DNA of 64,000 nt from Bog-756 sp963699055. GTDB taxonomy: Bacteria > Actinomycetota > Acidimicrobiia > Acidimicrobiales > RAAP-2. The notes beneath the pieces were generated by a model. The model saw only the letters and a program-made list of their open reading frames with translations. It did no database searches and had not been told where the DNA came from. How positions within the stretch are numbered: position 1 is the first letter of the stretch; every line of letters begins with the position of its first letter. The stretch spans positions 310,001-374,000 of the forward strand of contig CAVOTA010000001.1 in NCBI GenBank assembly GCA_963699055.1, in the 5' to 3' direction. Below are positions 17,179-25,392 of the stretch, piece after piece. Made by a program: the position numbers and the translations under genes.

Positions 17179-18519
17179 ATGACCGCCACCTACCGACCCG
17201 ACGATCCGGGCTACTTCGACGAGACCGGGTTCCGCGCCGAGCTCGGGCGGGTGTTCGACCTGTGCCACGGCTGTCGACTGTGCTTCAACCTGTGCCCGTC
17301 GTTCCCGACGCTGTTCGACCTCGTCGACGCCCACGACGGTGTCGTGTCGGCCATGACGCCGGCCGAGCAGGACCGGGTGGTCGACGAGTGCTACCAGTGC
17401 AAGCTCTGCTACCCGAAGTGCCCCTACGTGCCGCCGCACGAGTGGGCGCTCGACTTCCCCCGGCTGATGCTGCGGGCCAAGGCCGTGCGCCGCGCGGGCG
17501 CCACGCCCGTGCGCGAGCGGCTCACCGACCAGGCCCTGGCCCGCACCGACCTGCTGGGCCGGGTGGCCACGGCGGCCGCGCCGGTGGTGAACGCCCTCAC
17601 CGGCACACCCGGCTCGCTGACCCGCAGGATCATGGAGCGCACGGCGGGACTGGCATCGGACCGGCTGCTCCCGCCGTACGCGCGGACCAGGTTCTCCACC
17701 TGGTTCCGTCGACGCACCGCCGACCGGGGGCCGCGTGCATGCGTGTCCGGTGCCGTCCAGGGCTCGGTGTCGGTCTTCCCGACCTGCTTCGTGGAGTACA
17801 TGGAGCCGGGGATCGGCCGGGACCTGGTCAAGGTGTACGAGCGCAACGGCGTGGCGTGCTCGCTGCCCGAGGGGACGAGGTGCTGCGGCGCCCCGTGGCT
17901 CCACCAGGGGAACGTGAAGGAGTTCACCCGGGCGGCGAGCGCCAACGTGGCCGCCCTGGCGCCCGAGGTGCGGGCCGGCAGGGATGTCGTGGTGGCCCAG
18001 CCGACCTGCGCCTACGTGGTGAAGCGGGACTATCCGATCTACCTGGCCGGGACGTCCCAGGCGGCGGACGCCGAGCTGGTGGCCGGGCGGACGGCGGATC
18101 CGGCCGAGTACCTGATGGCACTCCACAAGGGGGAGGGGACGTCGCTCGACACCGAGTTCCCCGGGAGGGAGTCGGGTGCGGTGCCCGACGAGGTGACCTA
18201 CCACGTCGCCTGCCACCTGCAGGCCCAGCACATCGGCCTGAAGAGCCGGGACCTGCTGAAGGTCGCCGGCATCCGGGCGACCCTGGTGCAGCGGTGCTCG
18301 GGCATCGACGGCACCTGGGGCTACCGGTCCGACAACTACGAGCTCGCCCGCACCGTGGCCGGGCCGATGGCCCGCGAGATCGGTGCCGCCGGCAACGAGG
18401 TGGTCTGCGGCGACTGCCACCTGGCCAACGGGGCCATCGAGCAGGAGACCGGGACCCGGCCGGTCCACCCGGTGCAGCTGCTGGCCCGCGCCTACGGGAT
18501 CCCCGAGGAGCTGCCGTGA
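17179..18519 (+). CDS. Fe-S oxidoreductase, heterodisulfide reductase/GlpC-like
   Basis: A 446-residue iron-sulfur protein. Two [4Fe-4S] motifs: C29-x2-C32-x2-C35-x3-C39 and C71-x2-C74-x2-C77-x3-C81 (CYQCKLCYPKCPY). Two CCG-type cysteine domains follow: FPTCFVEY with CCGAPW near 235, and CHLQAQH near 350 with CSGIDGTWG and CGDCHLANG. This is the layout of HdrD/GlpC/LutA-type electron-transfer subunits. Its place between rubrerythrin and DUF3501 is a recurring bacterial arrangement, suggesting it passes electrons to rubrerythrin. ATG 17179 follows GGAGGCCAGCC. The stop overlaps the DUF3501 start by GTGA. Confidence 0.88.
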   Translation: MTATYRPDDPGYFDETGFRAELGRVFDLCHGCRLCFNLCPSFPTLFDLVDAHDGVVSAMTPAEQDRVVDECYQCKLCYPKCPYVPPHEWALDFPRLMLRAKAVRRAGATPVRERLTDQALARTDLLGRVATAAAPVVNALTGTPGSLTRRIMERTAGLASDRLLPPYARTRFSTWFRRRTADRGPRACVSGAVQGSVSVFPTCFVEYMEPGIGRDLVKVYERNGVACSLPEGTRCCGAPWLHQGNVKEFTRAASANVAALAPEVRAGRDVVVAQPTCAYVVKRDYPIYLAGTSQAADAELVAGRTADPAEYLMALHKGEGTSLDTEFPGRESGAVPDEVTYHVACHLQAQHIGLKSRDLLKVAGIRATLVQRCSGIDGTWGYRSDNYELARTVAGPMAREIGAAGNEVVCGDCHLANGAIEQETGTRPVHPVQLLARAYGIPEELP

Positions 18520-19130
18520 CCATCCGTCCGCTCACCCTCGAGGACATCACCGACCTGCGCGCCTACGAGCGCGAGCGTGACGGGTTCCGCCGTGCCGTCA
18601 TCGCCGAGAAGAAGGCGCGTCGCGTGTCGATCGGCCCGGTGGTGACGCTGACGTTCGAGAGCCGGACCACGGTCCGGTTCCAGGTGCAGGAGATGGCCCG
18701 GGCCGAGCGGCTCACCACCGACGCCCAGGTCCAGCACGAGCTCGACGTCTACAACCGGCTCCTGCCCGCACCGGGTGAACTGTCGGCCACCCTGTTCCTG
18801 GAGCTGACGTCCGAGGAGCAGCTGCGGACGTGGCTGCCCACCCTGGTCGGGGTCGAACGGTCGGTGGTCCTGCTCATCGGCGAGGGCACCGGCACCCGCA
18901 TGGTGCGCTCGGTTCCCGAGGAGCTGCACGAGGCCCAGCTGACCCGCACCGACGTGACGTCGGCCGTGCACTACGTGCGGTTCCCGTTCACGCCTCCCGA
19001 GGTCTCGGCCTTCGTCGACGGCCCGGTGACCCTGCTGGTGAACCACCCCGACTACCCGGACGGGCGGCGCGGGGTCGTGCTGTCCGACGCCACCCGGGCG
19101 GCGTTGGCCGAGGACCTGAACTCGCCCTGA
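18516..19130 (+). CDS. DUF3501 family protein
   Basis: A 204-residue cytoplasmic protein matching DUF3501: N-terminal LTLEDITDLRAYERERDGFR, a central FESRTTVRFQVQEMARAE block and a C-terminal HYVRFPFTP segment. The biochemical role is unknown; the family is almost always encoded with rubrerythrin and the Fe-S oxidoreductase as here. GTG 18516 overlaps the preceding stop by 4 nt, so it is likely translated from the same message. It ends 21 nt before the convergent enoyl-CoA hydratase. Confidence 0.85.
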   Translation: MTIRPLTLEDITDLRAYERERDGFRRAVIAEKKARRVSIGPVVTLTFESRTTVRFQVQEMARAERLTTDAQVQHELDVYNRLLPAPGELSATLFLELTSEEQLRTWLPTLVGVERSVVLLIGEGTGTRMVRSVPEELHEAQLTRTDVTSAVHYVRFPFTPPEVSAFVDGPVTLLVNHPDYPDGRRGVVLSDATRAALAEDLNSP

Positions 19131-19151
19131 CCCTGACCTGACGGGGGTGTC

Positions 19152-19919
19152 CTACTCGCCCCGGAACTCGGGCGACCGCCGGGCCAGCGACGCGGCGATC
19201 CCCTCCCGGAAGTCGGCCGTGGCCATCAGCCGGAGCTGTTCGGTCCGCTCGTGGTCGACCACGGTGGTGAAGCCGTGGACGACCTCGTGGCGCAGCGTGC
19301 GGCGGATCGAGGCCACGGCCAGGGGAGCGGCGGCGGACAGTTCGACGGCCAGCGCCCGTGCGCCGGCCCGCTCGTCGTCGTCCAGCCGGTCGCAGAGTCC
19401 GATGGCCAGCGCCTCGGGGCCCTCGACACGGCGACCGGTGGTCAGGAGCTCGAGCGCCCGCTGGCGCCCGACCACCGCCGGGAGCGTGAGCGAGATCCCG
19501 AATCCCTGGTGGAATCCGAGCCGGGCGAAGTTGGCCTGGAACCGTGTCGAGGGGGCGGCGACTCGGAAGTCGGCGACGAGCGCGAGGCCGAGTCCGCCGC
19601 CGATGGCCGAGCCCTGCACGGCGGCCACCAGGGGGACGGGCGCGTCGACCAGTCGGCGGGCGGTCCCGTACAGCGTGGCGAGGGCGGCCGGCTCGGGCCG
19701 GTCCGTCGCCCCGAAGTCGAGTCCGGCGCAGAAGTGCCGGCCCTCGGAGCACAGCACCACCGCGCGGGCACCGGTGCCGGCGGACCAGTCGACGGCCTCG
19801 GCGACGCCGGCGAGCAGGTCGGCGTCGAAGAAGTTGGCGGGCGGCCGGTGCAGTTCCACCTCGGCCACGTGGTCGTCGCCCACGGCGGCGGTCACGTCGC
19901 CGAAGGCGGCCGTGCTCAC
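19152..19919 (-). CDS. Enoyl-CoA hydratase/isomerase family protein
   Basis: A 255-residue crotonase-fold protein. Oxyanion-hole segments GRHFCAGLDFGA near residue 60-71 and VQGSAIGGGLGLALVADFRVA near 105-125 are conserved; the F-QANFARLGFHQGFG block near 135 covers the usual catalytic glutamate area but shows no glutamate at the classical second position, so isomerase or another crotonase activity is possible. GTG 19919 overlaps the CoA-transferase stop by GTGA, giving a two-gene unit that could activate and hydrate an acyl-CoA. Confidence 0.82.
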   Translation of the reverse strand: MSTAAFGDVTAAVGDDHVAEVELHRPPANFFDADLLAGVAEAVDWSAGTGARAVVLCSEGRHFCAGLDFGATDRPEPAALATLYGTARRLVDAPVPLVAAVQGSAIGGGLGLALVADFRVAAPSTRFQANFARLGFHQGFGISLTLPAVVGRQRALELLTTGRRVEGPEALAIGLCDRLDDDERAGARALAVELSAAAPLAVASIRRTLRHEVVHGFTTVVDHERTEQLRLMATADFREGIAASLARRSPEFRGE

Positions 19920-21067
19920 CGGTCCCCGCCCGGCCAGTCGGCGACCTCGGCGAGCACCTCGTCGGTGTGCTGGCCGCTGCGGGCCGCCGGCCGGCGGACG
20001 GTCGGTCCGGGCGAGGCTGAGAACCGGACGGGCTGGGGGATCACCTTGTACCGCCCGGCCAGGGGATGGTCGTCCTCGGGCAGAGCGTCGACCAGCTCCT
20101 CGAGGGTGGGGATGGGCGACGCCGGGATCCGGGCCCCGGCGCAGAACGCCAGCCACTCGGCCGTCGTGCGCCGGGTGAGCACCTCGGCGACGTCCCGGTA
20201 GAGGGTGTCGGCGTGGGCGATGCGCGACCGGGCGCTCCGGATCCGGTCGTCCTCGGCCAGGTCGGGACGGCCGCCTTCGCGGAACAGGTCCTCGTAGTTC
20301 TCGCGGGTGTAGGCGAGGACGTTGATCCAGCCGTCCGCGGTGCGCTGGGGCTGGCGCTCGGGATTGAGGATGCGTGGGTAGCCGGGAGGACCCTGCGGGG
20401 GGACCGCCGTGGCGGCGCCGGCGTGCTCGACCAGGGTGAAGGCGGTGAGGACGTCGATCATGGGGACCTCGACCCGCTGTCCCTCGCCGGTGCGCCCGCG
20501 GTGGAGCAGGGCGGCCAGCACCGCATAGGCGATGGTGAGGCCGCAGACCTTGTCGGCCACGAGCGTCGGCACGAGCAGCGGGTCGCCGCCCTGGCGCCGG
20601 AACGTGTCGGGGATGCCCGAGCCGGCCTGGATCACGTCGTCGTAGGCGGGTGCGTCGGCCGCGGGCGAGTCGGACGGGTAGCCCTGGGCCTGGCAGTAGA
20701 CGACGTCCGGGCGGACCCCGGCCACGTCCTCGTACGTGAGCCGTAGGCGGCCGAGGGTGGCCGGGCGCAGGTTGGTGACCACCACGTCGACCGTGGCGGC
20801 GATCCCGAGGACCCGCTCCCGGTCCCCGGGATCCTTCAGGTCGAGGACGACGTTGCGCTTGTTGCGCAGGAGGTTCAGGGCGATGCCCGAGAGCTGGGGG
20901 ACGGGGCCGGGGGTCATGACCCGGCTGAGCGTCCCCTTCGGGTCCTCCACGGTGATGACGTCGGCGCCCAGGTCGCCCAGGATCTGGGTGGCGAGCGGGC
21001 CCATCACCACCGAGCTGATGTCCAGCACCCGCACGCCGTGGAGCGGGCCCGTGGTCGTCGTCGGCAT
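19916..21067 (-). CDS. CaiB/BaiF family class III CoA-transferase
   Basis: A 383-residue CoA-transferase. N-terminal LHGVRVLDISSVVMGPLATQ, the DLGADVITVEDPKG block near 32-45, RNKRNVVLDLKDP near 72 and the aspartate-containing region near residue 165 match the family, whose members move CoA between carboxylic acids through an aspartyl anhydride. BaiF and related enzymes act on bile-acid CoAs, which would suit the steroid genes in this window, but the substrate cannot be read from sequence. Start ATG 21067 has AAAGGA about 10 nt upstream. Confidence 0.85.
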   Translation of the reverse strand: MPTTTTGPLHGVRVLDISSVVMGPLATQILGDLGADVITVEDPKGTLSRVMTPGPVPQLSGIALNLLRNKRNVVLDLKDPGDRERVLGIAATVDVVVTNLRPATLGRLRLTYEDVAGVRPDVVYCQAQGYPSDSPAADAPAYDDVIQAGSGIPDTFRRQGGDPLLVPTLVADKVCGLTIAYAVLAALLHRGRTGEGQRVEVPMIDVLTAFTLVEHAGAATAVPPQGPPGYPRILNPERQPQRTADGWINVLAYTRENYEDLFREGGRPDLAEDDRIRSARSRIAHADTLYRDVAEVLTRRTTAEWLAFCAGARIPASPIPTLEELVDALPEDDHPLAGRYKVIPQPVRFSASPGPTVRRPAARSGQHTDEVLAEVADWPGGDR

Positions 21068-21240
21068 GGGGCGGTCCTTTGGTGCGGTGCCCGGCGCCAC
21101 GTCGGTGCGGCAGCCGGTGCGGTGGCCAATGGTAGCGACCCGACCCCGGGGCACCGGAGGGACGGTCCCACGCCCACCGACCGGGGACGGGGAGACTGTC
21201 CGACGATGCACTCCGCCGACCGACCGGGACGGGTGTCCCG

Positions 21241-22371
21241 ATGAGCCCGCCGTGGTCGCCGCGGTCGGACCCACCGGCCGGCCCGGACGGCCCGGACGGC
21301 CCGGACCCTCCCGGATCCGTCCCACGCCCCACCCTGGTCGGGGAGTTCAAGGACGCCGTCACCCTGCGGGCCGTCCTGCTGGTGATCGGGGTCGCCGTGA
21401 TCCAGCTGGCGTTCATCACCTCGTACGTCGGGGCCTTCCACCGCCCGGTGCCGTACCGCATGCCGCTGGCCGTCGTGGCACCGCCCGGTGAGAGCGCCCG
21501 GCTGGTGTCGGCACTCGACGGCATCCACGGGACACCGCTCGACGCCACCGTCGTGCCCACGGTGGCGGCGGGCACCGCCCAGCTGCTGCGTCGCGACGTC
21601 TACGGGGTCCTCGTGGTGGGCGCCACGGGTGGCGTGCGCCTGGTCGAGGCCAGCGCCAGCGGGGTGTCGGCGTCCCAGGCGCTGACCGAGGTGCTCGACG
21701 CCGTCGGGGTGAAGCTCCACCAGAAGGTCACGGTGGACGACATCCGTCCCCCGTCGCCCGGGGACCGCAACAGCCTGACGTCGTTCTACCTGGTGCTCGG
21801 CTGGATCGTGGGCGGGTACCTGGTCGCCTCGATCCTCGGGATCAGCGACGGGTCCCGTCCGGCGAACCCGCAGCGCGCCACGGTGCGACTGACGGTGATC
21901 GCCGGCTACGCCCTGGTGACGGGCCTGCTCGGCGCGCTCGTGGTCGGTCCCCTGCTGCACGCCCTGCCGGGGCCCACGTGGTCGTTGGCCCTGCTGGGTG
22001 CACTGCTCGTGTTCTGCGCCGGCGCCTTCTCCATGGGGTTGCAGGTGGTGGCCGGCACCATCGGCATCGGGCTCACCATCCTCGTCTTCGTCGTGCTCGG
22101 CAATCCCAGCGCCGGCGGCGCCTACTCGTGGCAGCTGCTGCCCGGGTTCTGGCGGACGATCGGACCCTGGATCCCGTCCGGGGCGGGGACGGCGGCGGCG
22201 CGGGGGATCGCCTACTTCGGCGGGGTGGCCATTGCCACGAACCTCCTGGTCATCGCCGCCTACGGCCTGGTGGGCATCGTCATCACCTACGTGGTCCTGG
22301 TGGACGTCGGCCACCAGCTGATCCGGCTGCCCGACGGCGTCCCGCGGGACGAGGACGACCGGGAGTCCTGA
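21241..22371 (+). CDS. Multi-pass membrane protein, ABC-2/DUF3533-like
   Basis: A 376-residue membrane protein. A Pro/Gly/Asp-rich cytoplasmic start (about 35 residues) leads to a membrane helix near 43-62, an extracytoplasmic domain of about 115 residues, then five more hydrophobic helices between about 178 and 360 and a charged tail. This resembles YhgE/Pip/DUF3533 and ABC-2 permease-like proteins. No nucleotide-binding partner is nearby. Start ATG 21241 is the first of the frame; no clear ribosome site. Role unknown; export of a small molecule or cell-envelope work is possible. Confidence 0.6.
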   Translation: MSPPWSPRSDPPAGPDGPDGPDPPGSVPRPTLVGEFKDAVTLRAVLLVIGVAVIQLAFITSYVGAFHRPVPYRMPLAVVAPPGESARLVSALDGIHGTPLDATVVPTVAAGTAQLLRRDVYGVLVVGATGGVRLVEASASGVSASQALTEVLDAVGVKLHQKVTVDDIRPPSPGDRNSLTSFYLVLGWIVGGYLVASILGISDGSRPANPQRATVRLTVIAGYALVTGLLGALVVGPLLHALPGPTWSLALLGALLVFCAGAFSMGLQVVAGTIGIGLTILVFVVLGNPSAGGAYSWQLLPGFWRTIGPWIPSGAGTAAARGIAYFGGVAIATNLLVIAAYGLVGIVITYVVLVDVGHQLIRLPDGVPRDEDDRES

Positions 22372-22564
22372 GCCCCTCCCGGACGACCCGGCGTCCCGGT
22401 CGTCCCGCGTCGTCCGTGTGCGGCGGGGCAAGGTCAGCGGCCAGGACGGTGGAGGGTCCCCGGCAAGGTGGGCGCCGCAGGGTGGCGGTGCCGTCCGAGC
22501 GGGCGGTCCGTCAGGCGCCGCCGGTGCCGGCGGCGACGCACCTCGGTGCACGGAGGGACCACAC

Positions 22565-22981
22565 ATGAGCAGCGCCACCACCACGACGATCGTCGGGAAC
22601 CTGACCCGGGACCCCGAGATCCGCTACACCCGCGAGGGACAGGCCACGACCAACCTCGGGGTCGCCGCCAACCGTCGCTGGCAGAACCGGGAGACCAACG
22701 AGTGGGAGGAGTCCACCTCCTTCTTCGACGTCGTCATCTGGCGGGACCTGGCGGAAAACGTCGCCCTGAGCCTCACCAAGGGGATGCGGGTGATCGTGAC
22801 CGGCCGCCTCGAGCAGCGTAGCTGGGAGACCGAGGACGGCGACCGGCGGTTCAAGGTGGAGATCGTCGCCGACGAGGTGGGCCCGTCGTTGCGCTTCGCC
22901 ACCGTCGACGTCCACCGGGTGGTCCGCCCGTCGGCCGACGGCGACGCCGGCGGCGCCACCGCCGAGCCGGCCGGTGCGTGA
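22565..22981 (+). CDS. ssb: Single-stranded DNA-binding protein
   Basis: A 138-residue SSB with the OB-fold start TTTTIVGNLTRDPEIRYTREGQ, the SFFDVVIWRDLAENVALSLTKG centre and the RVIVTGRLEQRSWETEDG strand. The acidic DxDxPF C-terminal tip of housekeeping SSBs is missing; the tail is Ala/Gly-rich, so this may be a second, non-essential SSB. GGAGG lies 8 nt before ATG 22565. A strong hairpin follows the stop. Confidence 0.9.
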   Translation: MSSATTTTIVGNLTRDPEIRYTREGQATTNLGVAANRRWQNRETNEWEESTSFFDVVIWRDLAENVALSLTKGMRVIVTGRLEQRSWETEDGDRRFKVEIVADEVGPSLRFATVDVHRVVRPSADGDAGGATAEPAGA

Positions 22982-22999
22982 GGCCGCCACCCGACGTCC

Positions 23000-23032
23000 G
23001 CACGGGCCGGACCTCCCCGGTCCGGCCCGTGC
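23000..23032 (+). terminator. hairpin terminator after ssb
   Basis: Perfect 14-bp stem (GCACGGGCCGGACC / GGTCCGGCCCGTGC) with a 5-nt TCCCC loop, 19 nt after the ssb stop. No T-run, as is common in actinobacteria. Confidence 0.75.
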
Positions 23033-23051
23033 CGCGTCCGGCCGACCGTGC

Positions 23052-23234
23052 GTGGCCCCGGCACGGGGGATCCGGTTCGGCGCGCAGGTCGTCCTGACCA
23101 AGGAGGAGGCTTTCGGTGTCTGTCAGGCGCTCGCCGACGCCGGCCGGGTCCTCGTCCGTTCGGGTGGCTCGGTCGAGGCCGACGCCCTGTGCTCCGTCTT
23201 CGTGCTCCTCGAGGAGCGGCTGGTCGACGGGTGA
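23052..23234 (+). CDS. small hypothetical protein
   Basis: A 60-residue reading frame from GTG 23052 with two amphipathic helices (EEAFGVCQALADAGRVLVRSG and DALCSVFVLLEERLVDG) and good third-position GC. A longer form starting at GTG 22974 would read through the terminator hairpin and overlap ssb, so I prefer the short one. No ribosome site is clear. No family recognised; could be spurious, but the sequence looks protein-like and ends just before a second terminator. Confidence 0.4.
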   Translation: MAPARGIRFGAQVVLTKEEAFGVCQALADAGRVLVRSGGSVEADALCSVFVLLEERLVDG

Positions 23235-23293
23235 CCGACCGGTGCCGTCGGCGCTCGGCGCCGGGCCCGGGCCGATGGGGGGTCGCGACGCGC

Positions 23294-23330
23294 ATCCGCC
23301 CCCGACCCGGGGGAGGTGTCGGGGGCGGAT
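23294..23330. terminator. bidirectional hairpin terminator
   Basis: Perfect 13-bp stem (ATCCGCCCCCGAC / GTCGGGGGCGGAT) with an 11-nt loop between the small plus-strand frame and the convergent msrB gene. Confidence 0.7.
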
Positions 23331-23374
23331 CGCCGCTCGGGGGGATGAGACGTTGCCGTGAGAGGCGGTGAGGT

Positions 23375-23800
23375 TCAGTCCTCGCCGGGCTCGAACTCCA
23401 GCGACAGCGAGTTGACGCAGTAGCGGAGGCCGGTGGGGGCGGGACCGTCGGGGAAGACATGGCCGAGGTGGCCACCGCAGCGGGCGCAGGTGATCTCGGT
23501 GCGGCGCATGCCGAAGGACTTGTCGACGTGCTCCTCGACGGTGCCCTCGGCCAGGGCCTGCGTGAAGCTCGGCCAGCCCGATCCCGAGTCGAACTTGGTC
23601 GAGGTCGGGAACAGTTCGGCCCCACAACCGGCGCAGGTGAACATGCCGCTGCCCTCGACGTGCAGGAGTTCGCCCGACCAGGCGGGCTCCGTGCCCTTCT
23701 GCCGGAGGACGGCGTAGCGCTCGGGGGTGAGGCGCGCCCGCCATTCGTCGTTGCTGAGCTCGACCTTGTCGGTCGTGGTGGGCTCGTCGGTGGTGCTCAT
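23375..23800 (-). CDS. msrB: Peptide-methionine (R)-S-oxide reductase
   Basis: A 141-residue MsrB. Two CxxC zinc pairs (CAGC near residue 58 and CARC near 105), GSGWPSF near 72-78, and the catalytic cysteine in LRYCVNSLSLEF near residue 129 are all present. Repairs methionine-R-sulfoxide in proteins using thioredoxin; only one redox-active cysteine besides the zinc set is seen, so the resolving step may use another thiol. ATG 23800 has AGGAG 7 nt upstream. Terminators lie on its downstream side. Confidence 0.93.
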   Translation of the reverse strand: MSTTDEPTTTDKVELSNDEWRARLTPERYAVLRQKGTEPAWSGELLHVEGSGMFTCAGCGAELFPTSTKFDSGSGWPSFTQALAEGTVEEHVDKSFGMRRTEITCARCGGHLGHVFPDGPAPTGLRYCVNSLSLEFEPGED

Positions 23801-24139
23801 CGCAACTCCTTCGTCGTGGTTCGTGGTGCCGTCCCCGGCTCCGGCTCCGGCTCCGGTGGTGTCGTCCCCGGATCCGGTGCCCCCGTTACATCCGTTGCGG
23901 CGGCCGGACGGGACGGGGTCGACGTACCGACTCCCGGTGCGTGGCGCCGGCCCGCGGCCCGCACCACCCCCCGCGCCACTCGACCCTCTGGCAGCTGTGG
24001 CGATCACCGTGGTCAACGCCCGAGGGGGGCGAGGTGTTCCCACCGGCGGTGCCAGACGTCATACGCGGGCCCGCCGGTGCTCCCGTGCCCTGGCCGGAGG
24101 GACCCGGGACCACCCCGGCCGGCCCCGATCGGCCCCGAA

Positions 24140-24147
24140 AACGTGTT
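24140..24147. promoter_or_regulatory. KstR-type core (AACGTGTT) ahead of fadE30-like gene
   Basis: AACGTGTT is the palindromic centre of the KstR consensus and is identical to the core at 40346-40353. The outer T and A of the full 14-mer are not matched here (6 of 8 fixed positions), so it is at best a weak site. Confidence 0.35.
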
Positions 24148-24150
24148 TGC

Positions 24151-24166
24151 TAACGTCGCGTCAGAT
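24151..24166 (+). promoter_or_regulatory. 16-bp shared operator candidate, copy 1
   Basis: TAACGTCGCGTCAGAT. The inverted half-sites TAACG/CGTCA (one mismatch) flank a 3-bp centre, and the 3' GTCAGAT is shared with copies at 26287 and 31039. TAACGT may also serve as -10, so a bound repressor would cover the promoter. Confidence 0.6.
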
Positions 24167-24201
24167 TTCCCGCCGACCCTTCCGACCAGGACGTGCGCCG
24201 C

Positions 24202-25392
24202 ATGGACCTTCGAGACCGACCCGAGGACGAGGCCTTCCGCAAGGAGGTGCAGACGTGGCTGGCCGACCACGTCGTGGGCGAGTTCGCCGCCCTCGGCGGG
24301 CGCGGCGGTTCCGGGGACGAGACCTTCGGGTTCGAAGTCCGGCTCGGGTGGGAGAAGGTCCTGGCAGAGGGGGGCTGGACCTGCCTCGGCTGGCCGACCG
24401 AGTTCGGTGGTCGGGGCGCGTCCATCGCCCACCAGGTCATCTTCAACGAGGAGTACGTGAAGGCAAAGGCGCCGGGCCGGGTCAGCATCCTCGGCGAGGG
24501 GCTGCTCGGGCCCACCTTGATCCAGTACGGGACGAAGGCTCAGCAGGACCGGTTCCTTCCGCGCATCGTGGACGGGACCGAGCTGTGGTGCCAGGGCTAC
24601 TCGGAGCCGAACGCCGGGAGCGACCTCGCCAACGTGGCCACCCGGGCCGAGCTCGACGGGAACGAGTGGGTGATCACCGGGCAGAAGGTGTGGACGTCGC
24701 TCGCCCACCAGTCCGACTGGTGCTTCGTGGTGTGCCGCACCGAGCCCGGTTCCACCCGGCACCGAGGACTGTCCTACCTCCTCGTCCCGATGGACCAACC
24801 CGGGGTGGAGATCCGTCCGATCACCCAGCTCACCAGGACCTCGGAGTTCAACGAGGTCTTCTTCGACGGAGCCCGCACGGCCGAGGACCTGGTGGTGGGG
24901 ACGCCGGGGGAGGGCTGGCGCGTGGCCCTCGCCACCCTGGGCTACGAGCGCGGCGTGGGCCTCCTCGGCCACCAGCTGTCGTTCCGGCGCGAGCTCGACC
25001 ACCTGATCGCCGCCGCACGGGCCAACGGCCGCGCCGCCGACCCGGTCGTGCGCCAGCGGTTGGCCCGCTCCTACGCCGAGCTCGAGGTGCTGCGCTACAA
25101 CACGCTGCGCAGCCTGTCCGGCTACGACGGTCCGGTGGCGCCGCCCGAGGCCTCGATCATCAAGCTGTACTGGGCCACGTGGCACCAGAAGCTCGGCGAG
25201 CTCGCCATGGACGTGCGCGGCCCGGGCGGGATGGTGGCCGAGGCCGCCCCCTACGAGCTGGACGAGTTCCAGCGGACGTTCCTGTTCAGCCGGTCCGAGA
25301 CCATCTACGGCGGCTCCAACGAGATCCAGAAGAACATCATCGGCGAACGGGTCCTCGGACTGCCGCCCGAGCCCAAGGGAGACCTGCGTTGA
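24202..25392 (+). CDS. fadE30: Acyl-CoA dehydrogenase, FadE30-like (steroid C/D-ring catabolism)
   Basis: A 396-residue flavin acyl-CoA dehydrogenase. It shares with M. tuberculosis FadE30 (Rv3560c) the segments LTCLGWP-like TCLGWPTEFGGRG, ELWCQGYSEPNAGSDLA, GQKVWTSLAHQSDWCFV, RHRGLSYLLVP, EFNEVFFDGAR and the end block ETIYGGSNEIQKNIIGERVLG. FadE30 acts on the CoA thioester of the HIP remnant left after steroid rings A/B are removed. The gene is followed at once by an IpdF-like SDR (4-nt TTGA overlap) and then a FadD3-like ligase, as in mycobacteria. ATG 24202 is chosen; GTG 24193 is possible. The name rests on remembered similarity. Confidence 0.82.
   Translation: MDLRDRPEDEAFRKEVQTWLADHVVGEFAALGGRGGSGDETFGFEVRLGWEKVLAEGGWTCLGWPTEFGGRGASIAHQVIFNEEYVKAKAPGRVSILGEGLLGPTLIQYGTKAQQDRFLPRIVDGTELWCQGYSEPNAGSDLANVATRAELDGNEWVITGQKVWTSLAHQSDWCFVVCRTEPGSTRHRGLSYLLVPMDQPGVEIRPITQLTRTSEFNEVFFDGARTAEDLVVGTPGEGWRVALATLGYERGVGLLGHQLSFRRELDHLIAAARANGRAADPVVRQRLARSYAELEVLRYNTLRSLSGYDGPVAPPEASIIKLYWATWHQKLGELAMDVRGPGGMVAEAAPYELDEFQRTFLFSRSETIYGGSNEIQKNIIGERVLGLPPEPKGDLR

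Larger units (their letters stand above)
23801..24201. other. 401-bp intergenic region with divergent control of msrB and fadE30-like gene
   Basis: The msrB-proximal part holds a CCGGCT triplet run (about 23838-23870) and GC-rich sequence without a convincing frame. The fadE30-proximal end is A/T-richer and carries AACGTGTT (24140-24147) and the 16-bp operator (24151-24166). No RNA gene recognised. Confidence 0.6.
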
